Source: Sulfuricella sp. T08 (GTDB lineage Bacteria > Pseudomonadota > Gammaproteobacteria > Burkholderiales > Sulfuricellaceae). Taken from it: DNA of 64,000 nt. The notes under the pieces are model-generated. The model did no database searches. It was given only the letters and a program-made list of their open reading frames with translations, and was not told the DNA's origin. Below are positions 34,587 to 43,664 of the stretch, piece by piece (within the stretch, counting starts at the first letter, position 1; each line of letters starts with the position of its first letter). Location of the stretch: contig NZ_DF967531.1 of assembly GCF_000971475.1 (NCBI RefSeq), forward strand, positions 59,428 to 123,427. The letters are read 5' to 3'. The translations under genes were made by a program, and so were the position numbers.

Positions 34587-35542
34587 TGGTCACCTGTTTT
34601 TGTTTTGCTGAATTTACTGCGGAGACTATGCAACAGCGAGGTTTTTTTCTGCACTTCCGGCACCTTGTCCTTCTCCAGCAGCGCCTTTTGCACCACGAAA
34701 ACGCTCTGCGGCCGTTCCAGCGGATCCAGTTTCAGGCACCAGTCGATGAGTTCAAGCAAATGCTCGGAATAGTGGCCGCTCCATAGTTTTTTTGCCGATT
34801 CCTGCTTGTCTTGTTCCAAGCGCATGTTGGCCGCCTGGGGAGCAAAGCCGGAAAGGCAGGCAAACATGCTCGCGCCGACGCCGTAAATATCGGTCCATGG
34901 ACCGAGCGCTTCGCGGTCGTGACCGTACTGCTCCGGCGCGGCGAAACCCGGCGTGTACATCGGATTGAGACTAGATCTTTCCTGGGTCAGGGTCTGCCGT
35001 GCAGCGCCAAAATCCAGTAACAGCGGAGAGCCGTCCAGGCGAATGTAAATGTTCGATGGCTTGATATCAAGGTGCAATATTTTGTGCGCATGTACCTCGC
35101 GCAGGCCACCTAGCATTTCTGCGAAAATGCGCCGGATGAAGTATTCCCTGATCTCTTTCTTGCGATGCAGGATGTAATCCTGCAGCGTCCGGCCACGCTC
35201 GTACTGCATCACCAGGTAAACCGTTTCATTGGCACGGAAAAAGTTGGTCACCCTTACCACGTTGGGGTGAGCAATGCGGGCAAGTGCCAGCCCTTCCTCG
35301 AAAAAGCATTTCATTCCATAACGAAACACATTCAGGTTTTCCGCTGAAGAAGCTTGCACCAGCGCACCTGATTCCCGCAGCACCAGAGCGCAGGGCAGAT
35401 ACTCCTTGATCGCTACAGGCAATTCGTTCTCGTCATATGCCAGGTAAACCAGGCTGAAGCCGCCTGAGCTGATCTGCTTGTCGATACGGTAATTGAGCAA
35501 CTGGTAGCCGTGAGGAAGAGCCTGATTGGGTTGTGAGGCCAT
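34583..35542 (-). CDS. Eukaryotic-like serine/threonine protein kinase
   Basis: The 319-residue protein is a complete kinase domain: Gly-rich loop ISSGGFSLVYLAY, catalytic Lys in VAIKEYLP, catalytic loop LHLDIKPSNIYIR (Leu in place of the usual Arg of HRD), DFGAARQ, and the APE-like FAAPEQYG. There is no transmembrane or sensor domain, so it is cytoplasmic. It is co-transcribed with the PP2C phosphatase downstream. Target proteins are not known. The gene is divergent from yicC. Confidence 0.9.
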   Translation of the reverse strand: MASQPNQALPHGYQLLNYRIDKQISSGGFSLVYLAYDENELPVAIKEYLPCALVLRESGALVQASSAENLNVFRYGMKCFFEEGLALARIAHPNVVRVTNFFRANETVYLVMQYERGRTLQDYILHRKKEIREYFIRRIFAEMLGGLREVHAHKILHLDIKPSNIYIRLDGSPLLLDFGAARQTLTQERSSLNPMYTPGFAAPEQYGHDREALGPWTDIYGVGASMFACLSGFAPQAANMRLEQDKQESAKKLWSGHYSEHLLELIDWCLKLDPLERPQSVFVVQKALLEKDKVPEVQKKTSLLHSLRSKFSKTKTGDQ

Positions 35543-35625
35543 CGCACCATCTGTATGATTGAATCCTGACCATTATTCTGATTTGGCAGAGCAAAGTAAA
35601 GCCCATAACCCTCAACGGACACCCC

Positions 35626-36492
35626 ATGATCTACAGCATGACCGGATTTGCCGCAGTGACACAGGAACTGGAGCCTGGCTCCCTGAGCCTGGAACTGCGC
35701 TCGGTCAACTCGCGCTACCTTGAAACCCACTTCCGCCTGGACGAATCCTTCCGCGCGCTGGAACCTGCGCTGCGCGAAATGATCGGCGGTGCGTTAAGCC
35801 GCGGCAAGGTTGAATGCCGGCTGAATTTTACCGCGCGCAGCGCCGGCTTAACTCCGCTGCGGCTGAATACCGCGCTCGCCGAACAACTGGCACAGCTTGG
35901 CCGTTCAGCCAAGGCGCTACTGCCCGACAGTCAGCCGTTCGGCGTGGCGGACTTGCTGCGCTGGCCCGGCGTCATCGAGGGCGAAAGCGTCGGCATGGAA
36001 GGCCTGCTGGAAGCCTGTCTGCCCCTGTTGCGCAGAGGCCTCGACGAACTGTCCGCCACCCGCCAGCGCGAGGGAGAGAAGCTCAAAACCTTTTTGCTGC
36101 AGCGCGTCGAACAGATGGACGCTCTGGTGGCGGGCGTATTGCCGCACATTCCAAGGCTGATCGCAGCCTACCAGGAAAAACTCGCCGCCCGCCTCAAGGA
36201 AGTCATGGGAACTGGCGACGATGACCGCATCCGTCAGGAAATCGCCTTGTTCGCCCAGAAGATCGACGTGGACGAAGAACTGTCGCGGCTCCAAACCCAT
36301 CTCACTGAAATGCGGCGCATCCTCGAGAAAGGCGGCGCCGTGGGCAAGCGGCTGGATTTCCTGATGCAGGAACTCAACCGAGAAGCTAATACCCTGGGCT
36401 CCAAATCAGCCGCGTCCGAAATGTCGCAGACGGCGATGGAACTCAAGGTACTCATCGAGCAGATGCGAGAGCAAATCCAAAACATCGAGTAA
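35626..36492 (+). CDS. yicC: YicC family endoribonuclease-like protein
   Basis: The 288-residue protein has the YicC N-terminal domain (MIYSMTGFAAVTQELEPG, RSVNSRYLETHFRLDE) and the DUF1732 C-terminal domain (DEELSRLQTHLTEMRRILEKGG, GKRLDFLMQELNREANTLGSK), the latter a helical region. Members of the family are reported as RNases. It starts the plus-strand run yicC-gmk-rpoZ-spoT, the order found in many proteobacteria. A hairpin repeat fills the 61-base gap to gmk. Confidence 0.92.
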   Translation: MIYSMTGFAAVTQELEPGSLSLELRSVNSRYLETHFRLDESFRALEPALREMIGGALSRGKVECRLNFTARSAGLTPLRLNTALAEQLAQLGRSAKALLPDSQPFGVADLLRWPGVIEGESVGMEGLLEACLPLLRRGLDELSATRQREGEKLKTFLLQRVEQMDALVAGVLPHIPRLIAAYQEKLAARLKEVMGTGDDDRIRQEIALFAQKIDVDEELSRLQTHLTEMRRILEKGGAVGKRLDFLMQELNREANTLGSKSAASEMSQTAMELKVLIEQMREQIQNIE

Positions 36493-36540
36493 TGGGTAAT
36501 GAGTCCACCACAACTCACCCATCACCCTTACCTTTTACCC
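36493..36540. repeat. Hairpin repeat in the yicC-gmk spacer
   Basis: ATGGGTAATGAGT and the near-inverse ACTCACCCATCACCC enclose a short loop, then CTTACCTTTTACCC follows. It is a member of the degenerate hairpin family also seen at 11709, 32140 and 42140. Confidence 0.5.
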
Positions 36541-36553
36541 ATGGAATGACATT

Positions 36554-37165
36554 ATGGCCAGCGGAAATCTATTCATCGTCACCGCACCCTCCGGCGCGGG
36601 AAAAACCAGCTTGGTGCGAGAGCTATTGCAGAACGACAGCCAGGTCAAACTGTCGGTTTCCTATACCACCCGCCCTGCGCGACCGGGCGAAGTGGACGGC
36701 AAGGACTATCATTTCGTCACTGAACAAAAGTTTCTTGAAATGCTGGAACGCGGCGACTTCCTCGAAAGCGCTCTGGTTTACGGCAACCGCTACGGCACCT
36801 CCCAGCCCTGGATCGAAAACGCCATGCGCTCAGGCACCGACATCCTGCTGGAAATCGACTGGCAGGGTGCCGCCCAAGTCAGGAAAATCTTCCCCCAGGC
36901 AACCGGTATTTTCATCCTGCCGCCCTCCCTGGAAGCCCTGCTCGCGCGGCTCACAGGGCGTGGCCAGGACTCCGAGGAAATCATCGCGCGTCGCCTGGCC
37001 GCCGCCCGCGAGGATATCGCTCATGTGGAAGAGTTTGATTATGTTATAATTAACGATATTTTCGAAACGGCGCTGCAGGACCTGATCAGCGTGATCCGCG
37101 CACAGCGGCTGACTGCAAGCCGGCAACTCAGCGCCCATGCCGACATGATCGGCAAAATGAAATAA
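36554..37165 (+). CDS. gmk: Guanylate kinase
   Basis: The 203-residue kinase phosphorylates GMP to GDP. Its signatures are the P-loop VTAPSGAGKTSLVREL (residues 9-24), SVSYTTRPARPGEVDGKDY, and ILLEIDWQGAAQVRK. The start MASGNLFIVTAPSGAGK is the usual one. rpoZ follows after 30 bases and spoT after that, so these genes link purine nucleotide supply with (p)ppGpp metabolism. Confidence 0.96.
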   Translation: MASGNLFIVTAPSGAGKTSLVRELLQNDSQVKLSVSYTTRPARPGEVDGKDYHFVTEQKFLEMLERGDFLESALVYGNRYGTSQPWIENAMRSGTDILLEIDWQGAAQVRKIFPQATGIFILPPSLEALLARLTGRGQDSEEIIARRLAAAREDIAHVEEFDYVIINDIFETALQDLISVIRAQRLTASRQLSAHADMIGKMK

Positions 37166-37195
37166 TTCGGTATCACTCAATCAAAGGAAGCTAGC

Positions 37196-37402
37196 ATGGC
37201 ACGTATCACCGTAGACGACTGCATGAAGACCATCACCAACCGTTTCGAACTGGCTCTGGTTGCCACCGTACGTGCTCGCCAGATTGCTCAGGGCGGCACT
37301 CCAATGGTGGAAGCCAACCGCGACAAGCCCACCGTCATCGCCTTGCGCGAAATTGCCCAAGGCAAAGTCGGGGTGGAGATCCTCAACCGCGGCCTGCTCT
37401 GA
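37196..37402 (+). CDS. rpoZ: RNA polymerase omega subunit
   Basis: The 68-residue protein reads [20 protein letters not shown] and has [14 protein letters not shown] and [15 protein letters not shown], the omega-subunit core. It helps assemble RNA polymerase and forms part of a ppGpp site. It lies between gmk and spoT as in E. coli. The SD AAAGGAAG precedes the ATG. Confidence 0.96.
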   Translation: MARITVDDCMKTITNRFELALVATVRARQIAQGGTPMVEANRDKPTVIALREIAQGKVGVEILNRGLL

Positions 37403-37408
37403 AATCAT

Positions 37409-37456
37409 CCTGAGTTCCAGGTTAGGGGTACCAAGTGAATAAGCCAGGAACTCAGG
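37409..37456. promoter_or_regulatory. Inverted repeat around the spoT start codon
   Basis: Perfect 10-base arms CCTGAGTTCC (37409-37418) and GGAACTCAGG (37447-37456) enclose 28 bases that contain the SD-like AGGGG and the GTG start of spoT (37435). In mRNA this would put the ribosome site in a loop closed by a 10-bp stem. Confidence 0.5.
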
Positions 37457-39609
37457 ACTCAGCACTCAGCACTCAGCACTCAACACCCGCCACCGACATC
37501 GCCGCCTTCACAGCGCGGCTGTCCTCCTACCTCAAGCCGGAAGATACCGCCCAGATCGAGGCGGCCTACCATCTCAGCGATAGCGCCCACGCCGGCCAGT
37601 TTCGCAAGAGCGGCGAACCCTACATTTCCCACCCCCTGGCGGTCGCCGAAATCCTGGCCGACTGGCATCTGGATGCACAGGCCCTGATGGCGGCGCTGCT
37701 ACACGACGTGATGGAAGACACCGCCATAACCAAGCAGGAAATCGGCGAAAAGTTCGGCAAGGCGGTGGCTGAACTGGTAGACGGTGTGTCCAAGCTGGAC
37801 AAGATCGAGTTCCAGACCGAAATCCACGCCCAGGCCGAGAATTTCCGCAAAATGCTGCTGGCGATGGCACGCGATGTGCGCGTCATCCTGATCAAACTCG
37901 CCGACCGCCTGCACAACATGCGCACCCTTGGGGCGATGGTCCCGGAAAAACGCCAGCGCATCGCGCGCGAAACGCTGGAAATCTACGCGCCCATCGCCAA
38001 CCGCCTCGGACTGAACAGCGTTTACGACGAACTGGAGGACTTGAGCTTCCGCCATCTCTACCCCAACCGGTTCGACGTGCTGGCCAAGGCCGTCAAGGCG
38101 GCACGCGGAAACCGCCGTGAAGTAGTGGGGAAGGTGCTGGAGGCGATCGAGCAGAAGCTCAAGGATTGCCAGATCGAGGCCACCATCACCGGGCGCGAAA
38201 AGCATCTGTACAGCATTTACAAAAAAATGCAGGGCAAATCCCTGACCTTTTCCGAAGTGTTCGATATTTATGGATTTCGCGTCATCGTCAAGGACGTCCC
38301 CACCTGCTATCTCACCTTGGGTTCCCTGCACCAGCTTTACAAACCGATCCCGGGAAAGTTCAAGGACTACATCGCCATCCCCAAGGCGAATGGCTACCAG
38401 TCCCTGCACACCACCCTGTTCGGGCCTTTCGGCACGCCGATCGAAATCCAGATTCGCAGCCAGGACATGCACAAGATTGCCGAAGCCGGCGTCGCCTCGC
38501 ACTGGCTTTACAAGAGCGGGGACACCGAGATCAACGAGATGCAGCAGAAGACCCACCAGTGGTTGCAGAGCCTGCTGGAAATCCAGTCCGAAAGCGGCGA
38601 TGCCACCGAATTCCTGGAACACATCAAGGTCGACCTGTTCCCCGACGAGGTTTACGTCTTCACCCCCAAGGGCAAGATCATGGCGCTGCCGCGCGGCGCC
38701 ACCGGGGTGGATTTCGCCTACGCCGTGCATACCGACGTTGGCAACCGCTGTGTAGCGGTGAAAATCAATCAGGAATTGATGCCACTGCGGACCGAGCTGA
38801 AAAACGGCGACCAGGTGGAAATCGTGACCGCGGCCCATGCCAAGCCCAACCCGACTTGGCTCAATTACGTCATCACCGGCAAGGCACGCTCGCATATCCG
38901 GCATTTCCTCAAGACCATGCAGTACGAGGAATCCGCAGCCTTGGGCGAACGCCTGCTCAACCAGGCGCTACGTGCACTGGGCGCAGACCCGACAGAAATC
39001 AGAGAAGCCCAGTGGGACAAGCTGCTGCGCGAATGCATCGGCAAGCACAAACAGGAAATCCTTGCCGATATCGGCCTCGGCAAGCGCCTCAATATTGTCG
39101 TTGCGCGCCACCTGCTTGCCATCACCGAAATGGCGGATGAGCGTAAGCATGTTCCGGCGGGGCCCATCACTATCCGTGGCACCGAAGGCATGGCGGTGCA
39201 GTTTGCAAAATGCTGCCGGCCGATTCCAGGCGACCCGATCATTGGCTTCATCAAGAAAGGCCAGGGACTGGTCATCCACACCCACGACTGCCCGGTCATT
39301 GCCAAGGATCGTGCCGACGCCGACAAATGGCTGGATGTGGAATGGGACCCGGCCGCGCCGAAAAAACCTTTCGACATCAACCTCAAGCTGGTGGTGGCGA
39401 ATCAGCGCGGCGTACTGGCCAAGGTCGCTGCCGCCATCGCCGATGCCGGATCGAACATCGACAATGTCAGCATGGAAGAAGAAGACGGCAGCGCCTACAC
39501 CAGCATGAACTTCACCCTGCAGGTAGAAAACCGCATCCACCTCGCCAACGTGATGCGCAATTTGCGCAAGATTGAGGAAGTGGTGAGGATTGCGCGGATG
39601 AAGGGGTAA
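37435..39609 (+). CDS. spoT: Bifunctional (p)ppGpp synthetase/hydrolase SpoT/RelA
   Basis: The 724-residue enzyme controls the stringent response. It has the HD hydrolase domain (ALLHDVMEDTAIT, about residues 87-99), synthetase domain (FDIYGFRVIVKDV and KANGYQSLHTTLFG), TGS domain (about 405-465, VFTPKGKIMALPRGATGVDF) and a C-terminal ACT domain (ANQRGVLAKVAAAIADAGSN). The start is GTG 37435. The next codons (SALSTQHST) come from a heptamer array, and no other ATG or GTG lies in frame before the conserved region, so the repeat is within the gene. Confidence 0.95.
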   Translation: MNKPGTQDSALSTQHSTPATDIAAFTARLSSYLKPEDTAQIEAAYHLSDSAHAGQFRKSGEPYISHPLAVAEILADWHLDAQALMAALLHDVMEDTAITKQEIGEKFGKAVAELVDGVSKLDKIEFQTEIHAQAENFRKMLLAMARDVRVILIKLADRLHNMRTLGAMVPEKRQRIARETLEIYAPIANRLGLNSVYDELEDLSFRHLYPNRFDVLAKAVKAARGNRREVVGKVLEAIEQKLKDCQIEATITGREKHLYSIYKKMQGKSLTFSEVFDIYGFRVIVKDVPTCYLTLGSLHQLYKPIPGKFKDYIAIPKANGYQSLHTTLFGPFGTPIEIQIRSQDMHKIAEAGVASHWLYKSGDTEINEMQQKTHQWLQSLLEIQSESGDATEFLEHIKVDLFPDEVYVFTPKGKIMALPRGATGVDFAYAVHTDVGNRCVAVKINQELMPLRTELKNGDQVEIVTAAHAKPNPTWLNYVITGKARSHIRHFLKTMQYEESAALGERLLNQALRALGADPTEIREAQWDKLLRECIGKHKQEILADIGLGKRLNIVVARHLLAITEMADERKHVPAGPITIRGTEGMAVQFAKCCRPIPGDPIIGFIKKGQGLVIHTHDCPVIAKDRADADKWLDVEWDPAAPKKPFDINLKLVVANQRGVLAKVAAAIADAGSNIDNVSMEEEDGSAYTSMNFTLQVENRIHLANVMRNLRKIEEVVRIARMKG
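37450..37484 (+). repeat. Tandem ACTCAGC heptamer array in the spoT 5' end
   Basis: Five units of period 7: ACTCAGG, then three perfect ACTCAGC (37457-37477), then ACTCAAC. Because 7 is not a multiple of 3, gain or loss of one unit would shift the spoT frame. Confidence 0.8.
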
Positions 39610-39721
39610 ATCAAGGTAGTGAGCGCTGCGCGCAGTGGGCTGCCCGGCAATAACAAACGGTGCGCATGGCTCACCCTAAAAACCTTTTTTAAGTAAAATT
39701 TACACAGATGAAGGAAACGCC

Positions 39722-40105
39722 ATGGCAAAACAAATTCTCTCCACCCCCAATGCCCCCGCCGCCATCGGCACCTATTCCCAGGGCGTGAAAGTCGGCGACA
39801 CCGTTTACCTGTCCGGCCAGATCGGGCTGGACGCACAGACCATGATCCTGGTCGATGGCATCGAGTCACAGATCCACCAGGTGTTCCTCAATCTGGGCGA
39901 GGTTGCCAAGGCCGCCGGCTGCGACCTCAACCATACCGCCAAGCTCAACGTCTACCTCACCGACCTGACCCACTTCGCCAAGGTCAACGAGATCATGGCG
40001 CATTATTTCGACCAACCCTATCCGGCGCGGGCTGCGGTGGGCGTAAAGGAACTGCCGCGCGGCGCGCTGGTGGAAATGGACGCTATTCTTTTCGCCGGGG
40101 AATGA
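39722..40105 (+). CDS. RidA family enamine/imine deaminase
   Basis: The 127-residue protein has the RidA/YjgF signatures TPNAPAAIGTYSQGVKVGDTVYLSGQIGLDA and ARAAVGVKELPRGALVEMDAI, shown only in part here, with the catalytic Arg near residue 105. RidA hydrolyses reactive enamines from PLP enzymes, such as 2-aminoacrylate. It is inserted between spoT and recG and overlaps recG by 4 bases (ATGA). Confidence 0.9.
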   Translation: MAKQILSTPNAPAAIGTYSQGVKVGDTVYLSGQIGLDAQTMILVDGIESQIHQVFLNLGEVAKAAGCDLNHTAKLNVYLTDLTHFAKVNEIMAHYFDQPYPARAAVGVKELPRGALVEMDAILFAGE

Positions 40106-42135
40106 CCGCAGCAGCACCCATCAAGGCAAGCAAGGCGATCCAGGCCAAGCTCGATAAGCTCGGCCTGTTCACCGCCCACGACCTGCTGCTGCACCTGCCG
40201 CTGCGTTACCAGGACGAAACCCGCATCCACCCAATCGCCCATGCACCGCTGGGGCAAGCTGTCCAGGTCGAAGGCGAGATCACCGACACCACCGTCCAGT
40301 ACCGCCCGCGCCGTACCCTGGTATGCCGGGTGGAGGACGAAAGCGGCATGATGACGCTGCGTTTTCTGAATTTTTACCCCAGCCAGATCAAGCAGCTTGC
40401 CCCGGGCAAGCGTGTACGCCTGTTCGGAGAAATGCGCTACGGCTTTTTCGGCATGGAAATGGTGCATCCGCAGTACCGCATGGTGAGTGAAAACTTGCCG
40501 GTCGCCGAGGCGCTGACACCGATCTACCCCACCACCGCCGGCCTGGGACAATCCCCCTTGCGCAAACTGGTGCAGGCCGCCCTAACCGAATGCGACCTGG
40601 CCGATACCCTGCCCAACGAAGTGCTACAACCGCTGTGTTTACCTGCCTTTGCAGAAAGCATCACCTATCTGCACCAGCCCCCGCCGGATGCGCCGATCGA
40701 GTTGCTGGCGGAACGCACCCACCCTTCCTGGCAGCGGCTCAAGTTCGACGAACTGCTGGCACAGCAGCTTTCCATGCACCAGCATTACCGGCGGCGGCGC
40801 GCGCAGTCTGCCGCCCCGATGCCGCCCCGGCACCACCTCACTCGCGCCCTGCTGGCGGCATTGCCATTTCCGCTCACCCGCGCCCAGCAGCACGTCATGA
40901 CGGAAATTACCAGCGACCTGACCAAACCTCACCCGATGCAGCGGCTGCTGCAGGGTGACGTCGGCAGCGGCAAGACCATCGTTGCGGCGCTGGCGGCCTT
41001 GCAGGCGATCGAAAATGGCTTTCAGGCGGCGATCATGGCTCCCACCGAAATCCTTGCCGAGCAGCATTACCAGAAACTTTCCGCCTGGCTGGAACCGCTT
41101 GGCCTGCGCGTCGTCTGGCTGGCGGCTAGCCTGCCGAAAAAAGAAAAACAGGCCGCACTTGCGGCGGTCGCTGAAGGAGAAGCCCAGCTCGCGATCGGCA
41201 CCCATGCCCTGTTTCAGGAACAGGTGGTGTTCCACAATCTCGGTCTGGCTATCATCGACGAGCAGCATCGCTTCGGCGTGCACCAGCGCCTCGCGCTGCG
41301 GCAGAAAGGTGCCCAGCCGCACCAGCTGATGATGAGCGCCACCCCGATCCCGCGCACCCTGTCGATGAGCTATTACGCTGACCTCGACGTTTCGGTGATC
41401 GACGAACTGCCGCCGGGGCGCACGCCGGTGGTCACCAAATTGGTCAGCGACCGCCGCCGTGATGAAGTGGTCGCACGCGTACGCGAGGCCTGCCTCAACG
41501 GCCGTCAGGCCTACTGGGTATGCCCGCTGATCGAGGAGTCGGAAACCCTACAGCTCAAGACCGCGATGGAAACCTTCGAAACCCTGACCGCCACCTTCCC
41601 GGAGCTTAAAGTGGGGCTGGTGCACGGCCGATTGCACGCGCGCGACAAGGCAGCCAACATGGCAGCCTTCAAGGCGGGGGAAATCCAGCTGCTGGTCGCC
41701 ACCACGGTGATCGAGGTCGGCGTGGACGTGCCCAACGCCTCGCTGATGGTGATCGAGCACGCCGAGCGCTTCGGCCTGTCCCAGCTCCACCAGTTGCGCG
41801 GACGAGTTGGGCGGGGCGCAGCAAAGAGCGCCTGCATCCTGCTTTACCAGACGCCGCTGTCGGAAACGGCGCGTGCGCGGCTGAAGATCATCTACGAAAA
41901 CAGCGACGGCTTCGAAATCGCGCGCCAGGACTTGCTGCTGCGCGGCCCCGGCGAATTTCTGGGGGCGCGCCAGAGCGGCGTGCCACTGCTGCATATCGCC
42001 GATATCGAGCAGGATCAAGGCTTGCTCGAGGCGGCCCGCCGTATCGCCAAAGAAATCCTCGCCGAGCAGCCGGAAGTGGCGGAACGGCATTTGCAGCGCT
42101 GGCTGGCGGGTGCGGAACAATACTTGAAGGTATAA
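40102..42135 (+). CDS. recG: ATP-dependent DNA helicase RecG
   Basis: The 677-residue helicase remodels stalled forks and Holliday junctions. The N-terminal wedge (OB) domain spans about residues 55-150. The motor has motif I LLQGDVGSGKTIVAALAA, motif II IIDEQHRFGVHQR, motif III LMMSATPIPRTL and motif VI QLRGRVGRGA. The N-terminal 20 residues are shorter than in E. coli RecG. It overlaps the ridA gene by 4 bases. A hairpin repeat separates it from ubiC. Confidence 0.95.
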   Translation: MTAAAPIKASKAIQAKLDKLGLFTAHDLLLHLPLRYQDETRIHPIAHAPLGQAVQVEGEITDTTVQYRPRRTLVCRVEDESGMMTLRFLNFYPSQIKQLAPGKRVRLFGEMRYGFFGMEMVHPQYRMVSENLPVAEALTPIYPTTAGLGQSPLRKLVQAALTECDLADTLPNEVLQPLCLPAFAESITYLHQPPPDAPIELLAERTHPSWQRLKFDELLAQQLSMHQHYRRRRAQSAAPMPPRHHLTRALLAALPFPLTRAQQHVMTEITSDLTKPHPMQRLLQGDVGSGKTIVAALAALQAIENGFQAAIMAPTEILAEQHYQKLSAWLEPLGLRVVWLAASLPKKEKQAALAAVAEGEAQLAIGTHALFQEQVVFHNLGLAIIDEQHRFGVHQRLALRQKGAQPHQLMMSATPIPRTLSMSYYADLDVSVIDELPPGRTPVVTKLVSDRRRDEVVARVREACLNGRQAYWVCPLIEESETLQLKTAMETFETLTATFPELKVGLVHGRLHARDKAANMAAFKAGEIQLLVATTVIEVGVDVPNASLMVIEHAERFGLSQLHQLRGRVGRGAAKSACILLYQTPLSETARARLKIIYENSDGFEIARQDLLLRGPGEFLGARQSGVPLLHIADIEQDQGLLEAARRIAKEILAEQPEVAERHLQRWLAGAEQYLKV

Positions 42136-42139
42136 TCTG

Positions 42140-42236
42140 GCGTAATGGGTGAGGGGTGAAGCGGAAAGTCAAAAATCACACCGTCGCAAATTTAATGCCT
42201 CACCCCTATCGCCTCACCACTCACCGAATTTAAGAG
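42140..42236. repeat. Hairpin repeat in the recG-ubiC spacer
   Basis: GGGTGAGGGGTGAAG (42145-42159) is matched by inverted GCCTCACCCCTATCGCC (near 42197), followed by CTCACCACTCACC. It is the clearest member of the GTGAGGGGTGA/TCACCCCTCAC hairpin family in this window. Confidence 0.55.
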
Positions 42237-42246
42237 GAACCCGAAC

Positions 42247-42777
42247 TTGCAATCCTTGTGGCAAAACCGTTTGTCGGAAAGCTGCGCCCGTTACCGCCCC
42301 TGGCTGCTCGACCGCGGATCTCTCACCCGGCGCATCCAGGTGCGCTGCGCCGCCTTCAGCGTGCGCCATGTGCAGCAGCGGCACGGTATGGCCATGCCGT
42401 CCGAGCGCCGCATGGTTGCGTTGAAGCACCACTCGCGCGCGCTACTCCGCGACGTGTTTCTGTACTGCGGAGAAACGCCGCTGGTTTTCGCCCACAGCGT
42501 GCTGCCCGCCACCAGCCTGCACGGCACCTGGCAAAGCCTGGGCCGGCTCGGCAGCAAACCCCTGGGCGCGGCACTCTTTTCCAACCCGCGAGTGCAGCGC
42601 ACAGCATTGCATTTCAAGAAGCTCAACCGGCGCGATGCGCTGTACCAAAGTGCCTGCACCGTCCTGCCTAACCCGCCTGCCAGCCTGTGGGCGCGGCGCT
42701 CGGTGTTTTACCTGGAAGGCAGGCCGATCCTGGTTACCGAAGTATTCCTGCCGGAAATTCTGGAACTCCGCTCATGA
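42247..42777 (+). CDS. ubiC: Chorismate pyruvate-lyase UbiC
   Basis: The 176-residue enzyme splits chorismate to 4-hydroxybenzoate and pyruvate, the first step of ubiquinone synthesis. Family features are [13 protein letters not shown] near residue 19, [23 protein letters not shown] near 66, and the C-terminal [24 protein letters not shown]. The start is TTG 42247, with AAGAGGA 9 bases upstream. It overlaps ubiA by 4 bases. Confidence 0.9.
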   Translation: MQSLWQNRLSESCARYRPWLLDRGSLTRRIQVRCAAFSVRHVQQRHGMAMPSERRMVALKHHSRALLRDVFLYCGETPLVFAHSVLPATSLHGTWQSLGRLGSKPLGAALFSNPRVQRTALHFKKLNRRDALYQSACTVLPNPPASLWARRSVFYLEGRPILVTEVFLPEILELRS

Positions 42778-43664
42778 CGCTAGCCGAACGGATCACACTA
42801 TACGAAAGACTGATGCGGCTCGACAAACCGATCGGCATCCTGCTCCTGCTGTGGCCGACATTGTGGGCGCTGTGGATTTCATCGAACGGCTCTCCGAACT
42901 GGATCATCCTGTGGATTTTCATCCTCGGTACCGTGCTGATGCGCTCGGCCGGCTGCGTCATCAACGACTTCGCCGACCGCGATTTCGACCCGCATGTGGA
43001 GCGCACCAGAAACCGTCCGCTCGCCGCCGGGCTAGTGAGCAAGAAAGAAGCCCTAGTGCTTTTCGCAGTATTGGTGCTGCTGTCCTTCCTGCTGATCCTG
43101 CGCCTCAACACCCTCACCCTCCAGCTCTCGGTCGCTGCGGTCTTCCTTGCCGCCAGTTATCCCTTCACCAAGCGTTTTTTTGCCATTCCCCAAGCCTACC
43201 TCGGCATCGCCTTCGGCTTCGGCATCCCGATGGGCTTTGCCGCCCAGACCGGCAGCGTACCCCCGGTGGCGTGGGCGATGCTTGCTGCCAACGTATTCTG
43301 GGCGATCGCCTACGATACCGAATATGCCATGGTGGACCGCGAAGACGACCTCCGTATCGGCATCAAGACCTCGGCCATTAGCTTCGGCAAATACGACATT
43401 CTGGCGGTGATGCTGAGCTATGGCGCAACGCTGGCCATCCTCGCAGGCGTCGGCTTCAAACTCGGGATGGGCTGGATCTATTACGCCGGGCTCGTCGCCG
43501 CTGCCGGCGTCGCCGCCTACCACTACACCCTGATCAGGCAGCGCGAACGCGCCAAATGTTTTAAGGCGTTTCTGCACAACAACTGGTTCGGCGCTGCGGT
43601 GTTCGGCGGCATCCTGCTTAACTACCTCAATACGACCTGGCTTGGAATACGCGGTTTTTTATGA
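42774..43664 (+). CDS. ubiA: 4-hydroxybenzoate octaprenyltransferase UbiA
   Basis: The 296-residue inner-membrane prenyltransferase attaches the polyprenyl tail in ubiquinone synthesis. The two Asp-rich motifs are NDFADRDFD (about residue 63) and [12 protein letters not shown] (about 183), and about nine helices are seen. I chose ATG 42774, which overlaps the ubiC stop (ATGA); the frame is open upstream but inside ubiC. The CDF gene begins in its last codons, so the three are one unit. Confidence 0.95.
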   Translation: MTLAERITLYERLMRLDKPIGILLLLWPTLWALWISSNGSPNWIILWIFILGTVLMRSAGCVINDFADRDFDPHVERTRNRPLAAGLVSKKEALVLFAVLVLLSFLLILRLNTLTLQLSVAAVFLAASYPFTKRFFAIPQAYLGIAFGFGIPMGFAAQTGSVPPVAWAMLAANVFWAIAYDTEYAMVDREDDLRIGIKTSAISFGKYDILAVMLSYGATLAILAGVGFKLGMGWIYYAGLVAAAGVAAYHYTLIRQRERAKCFKAFLHNNWFGAAVFGGILLNYLNTTWLGIRGFL

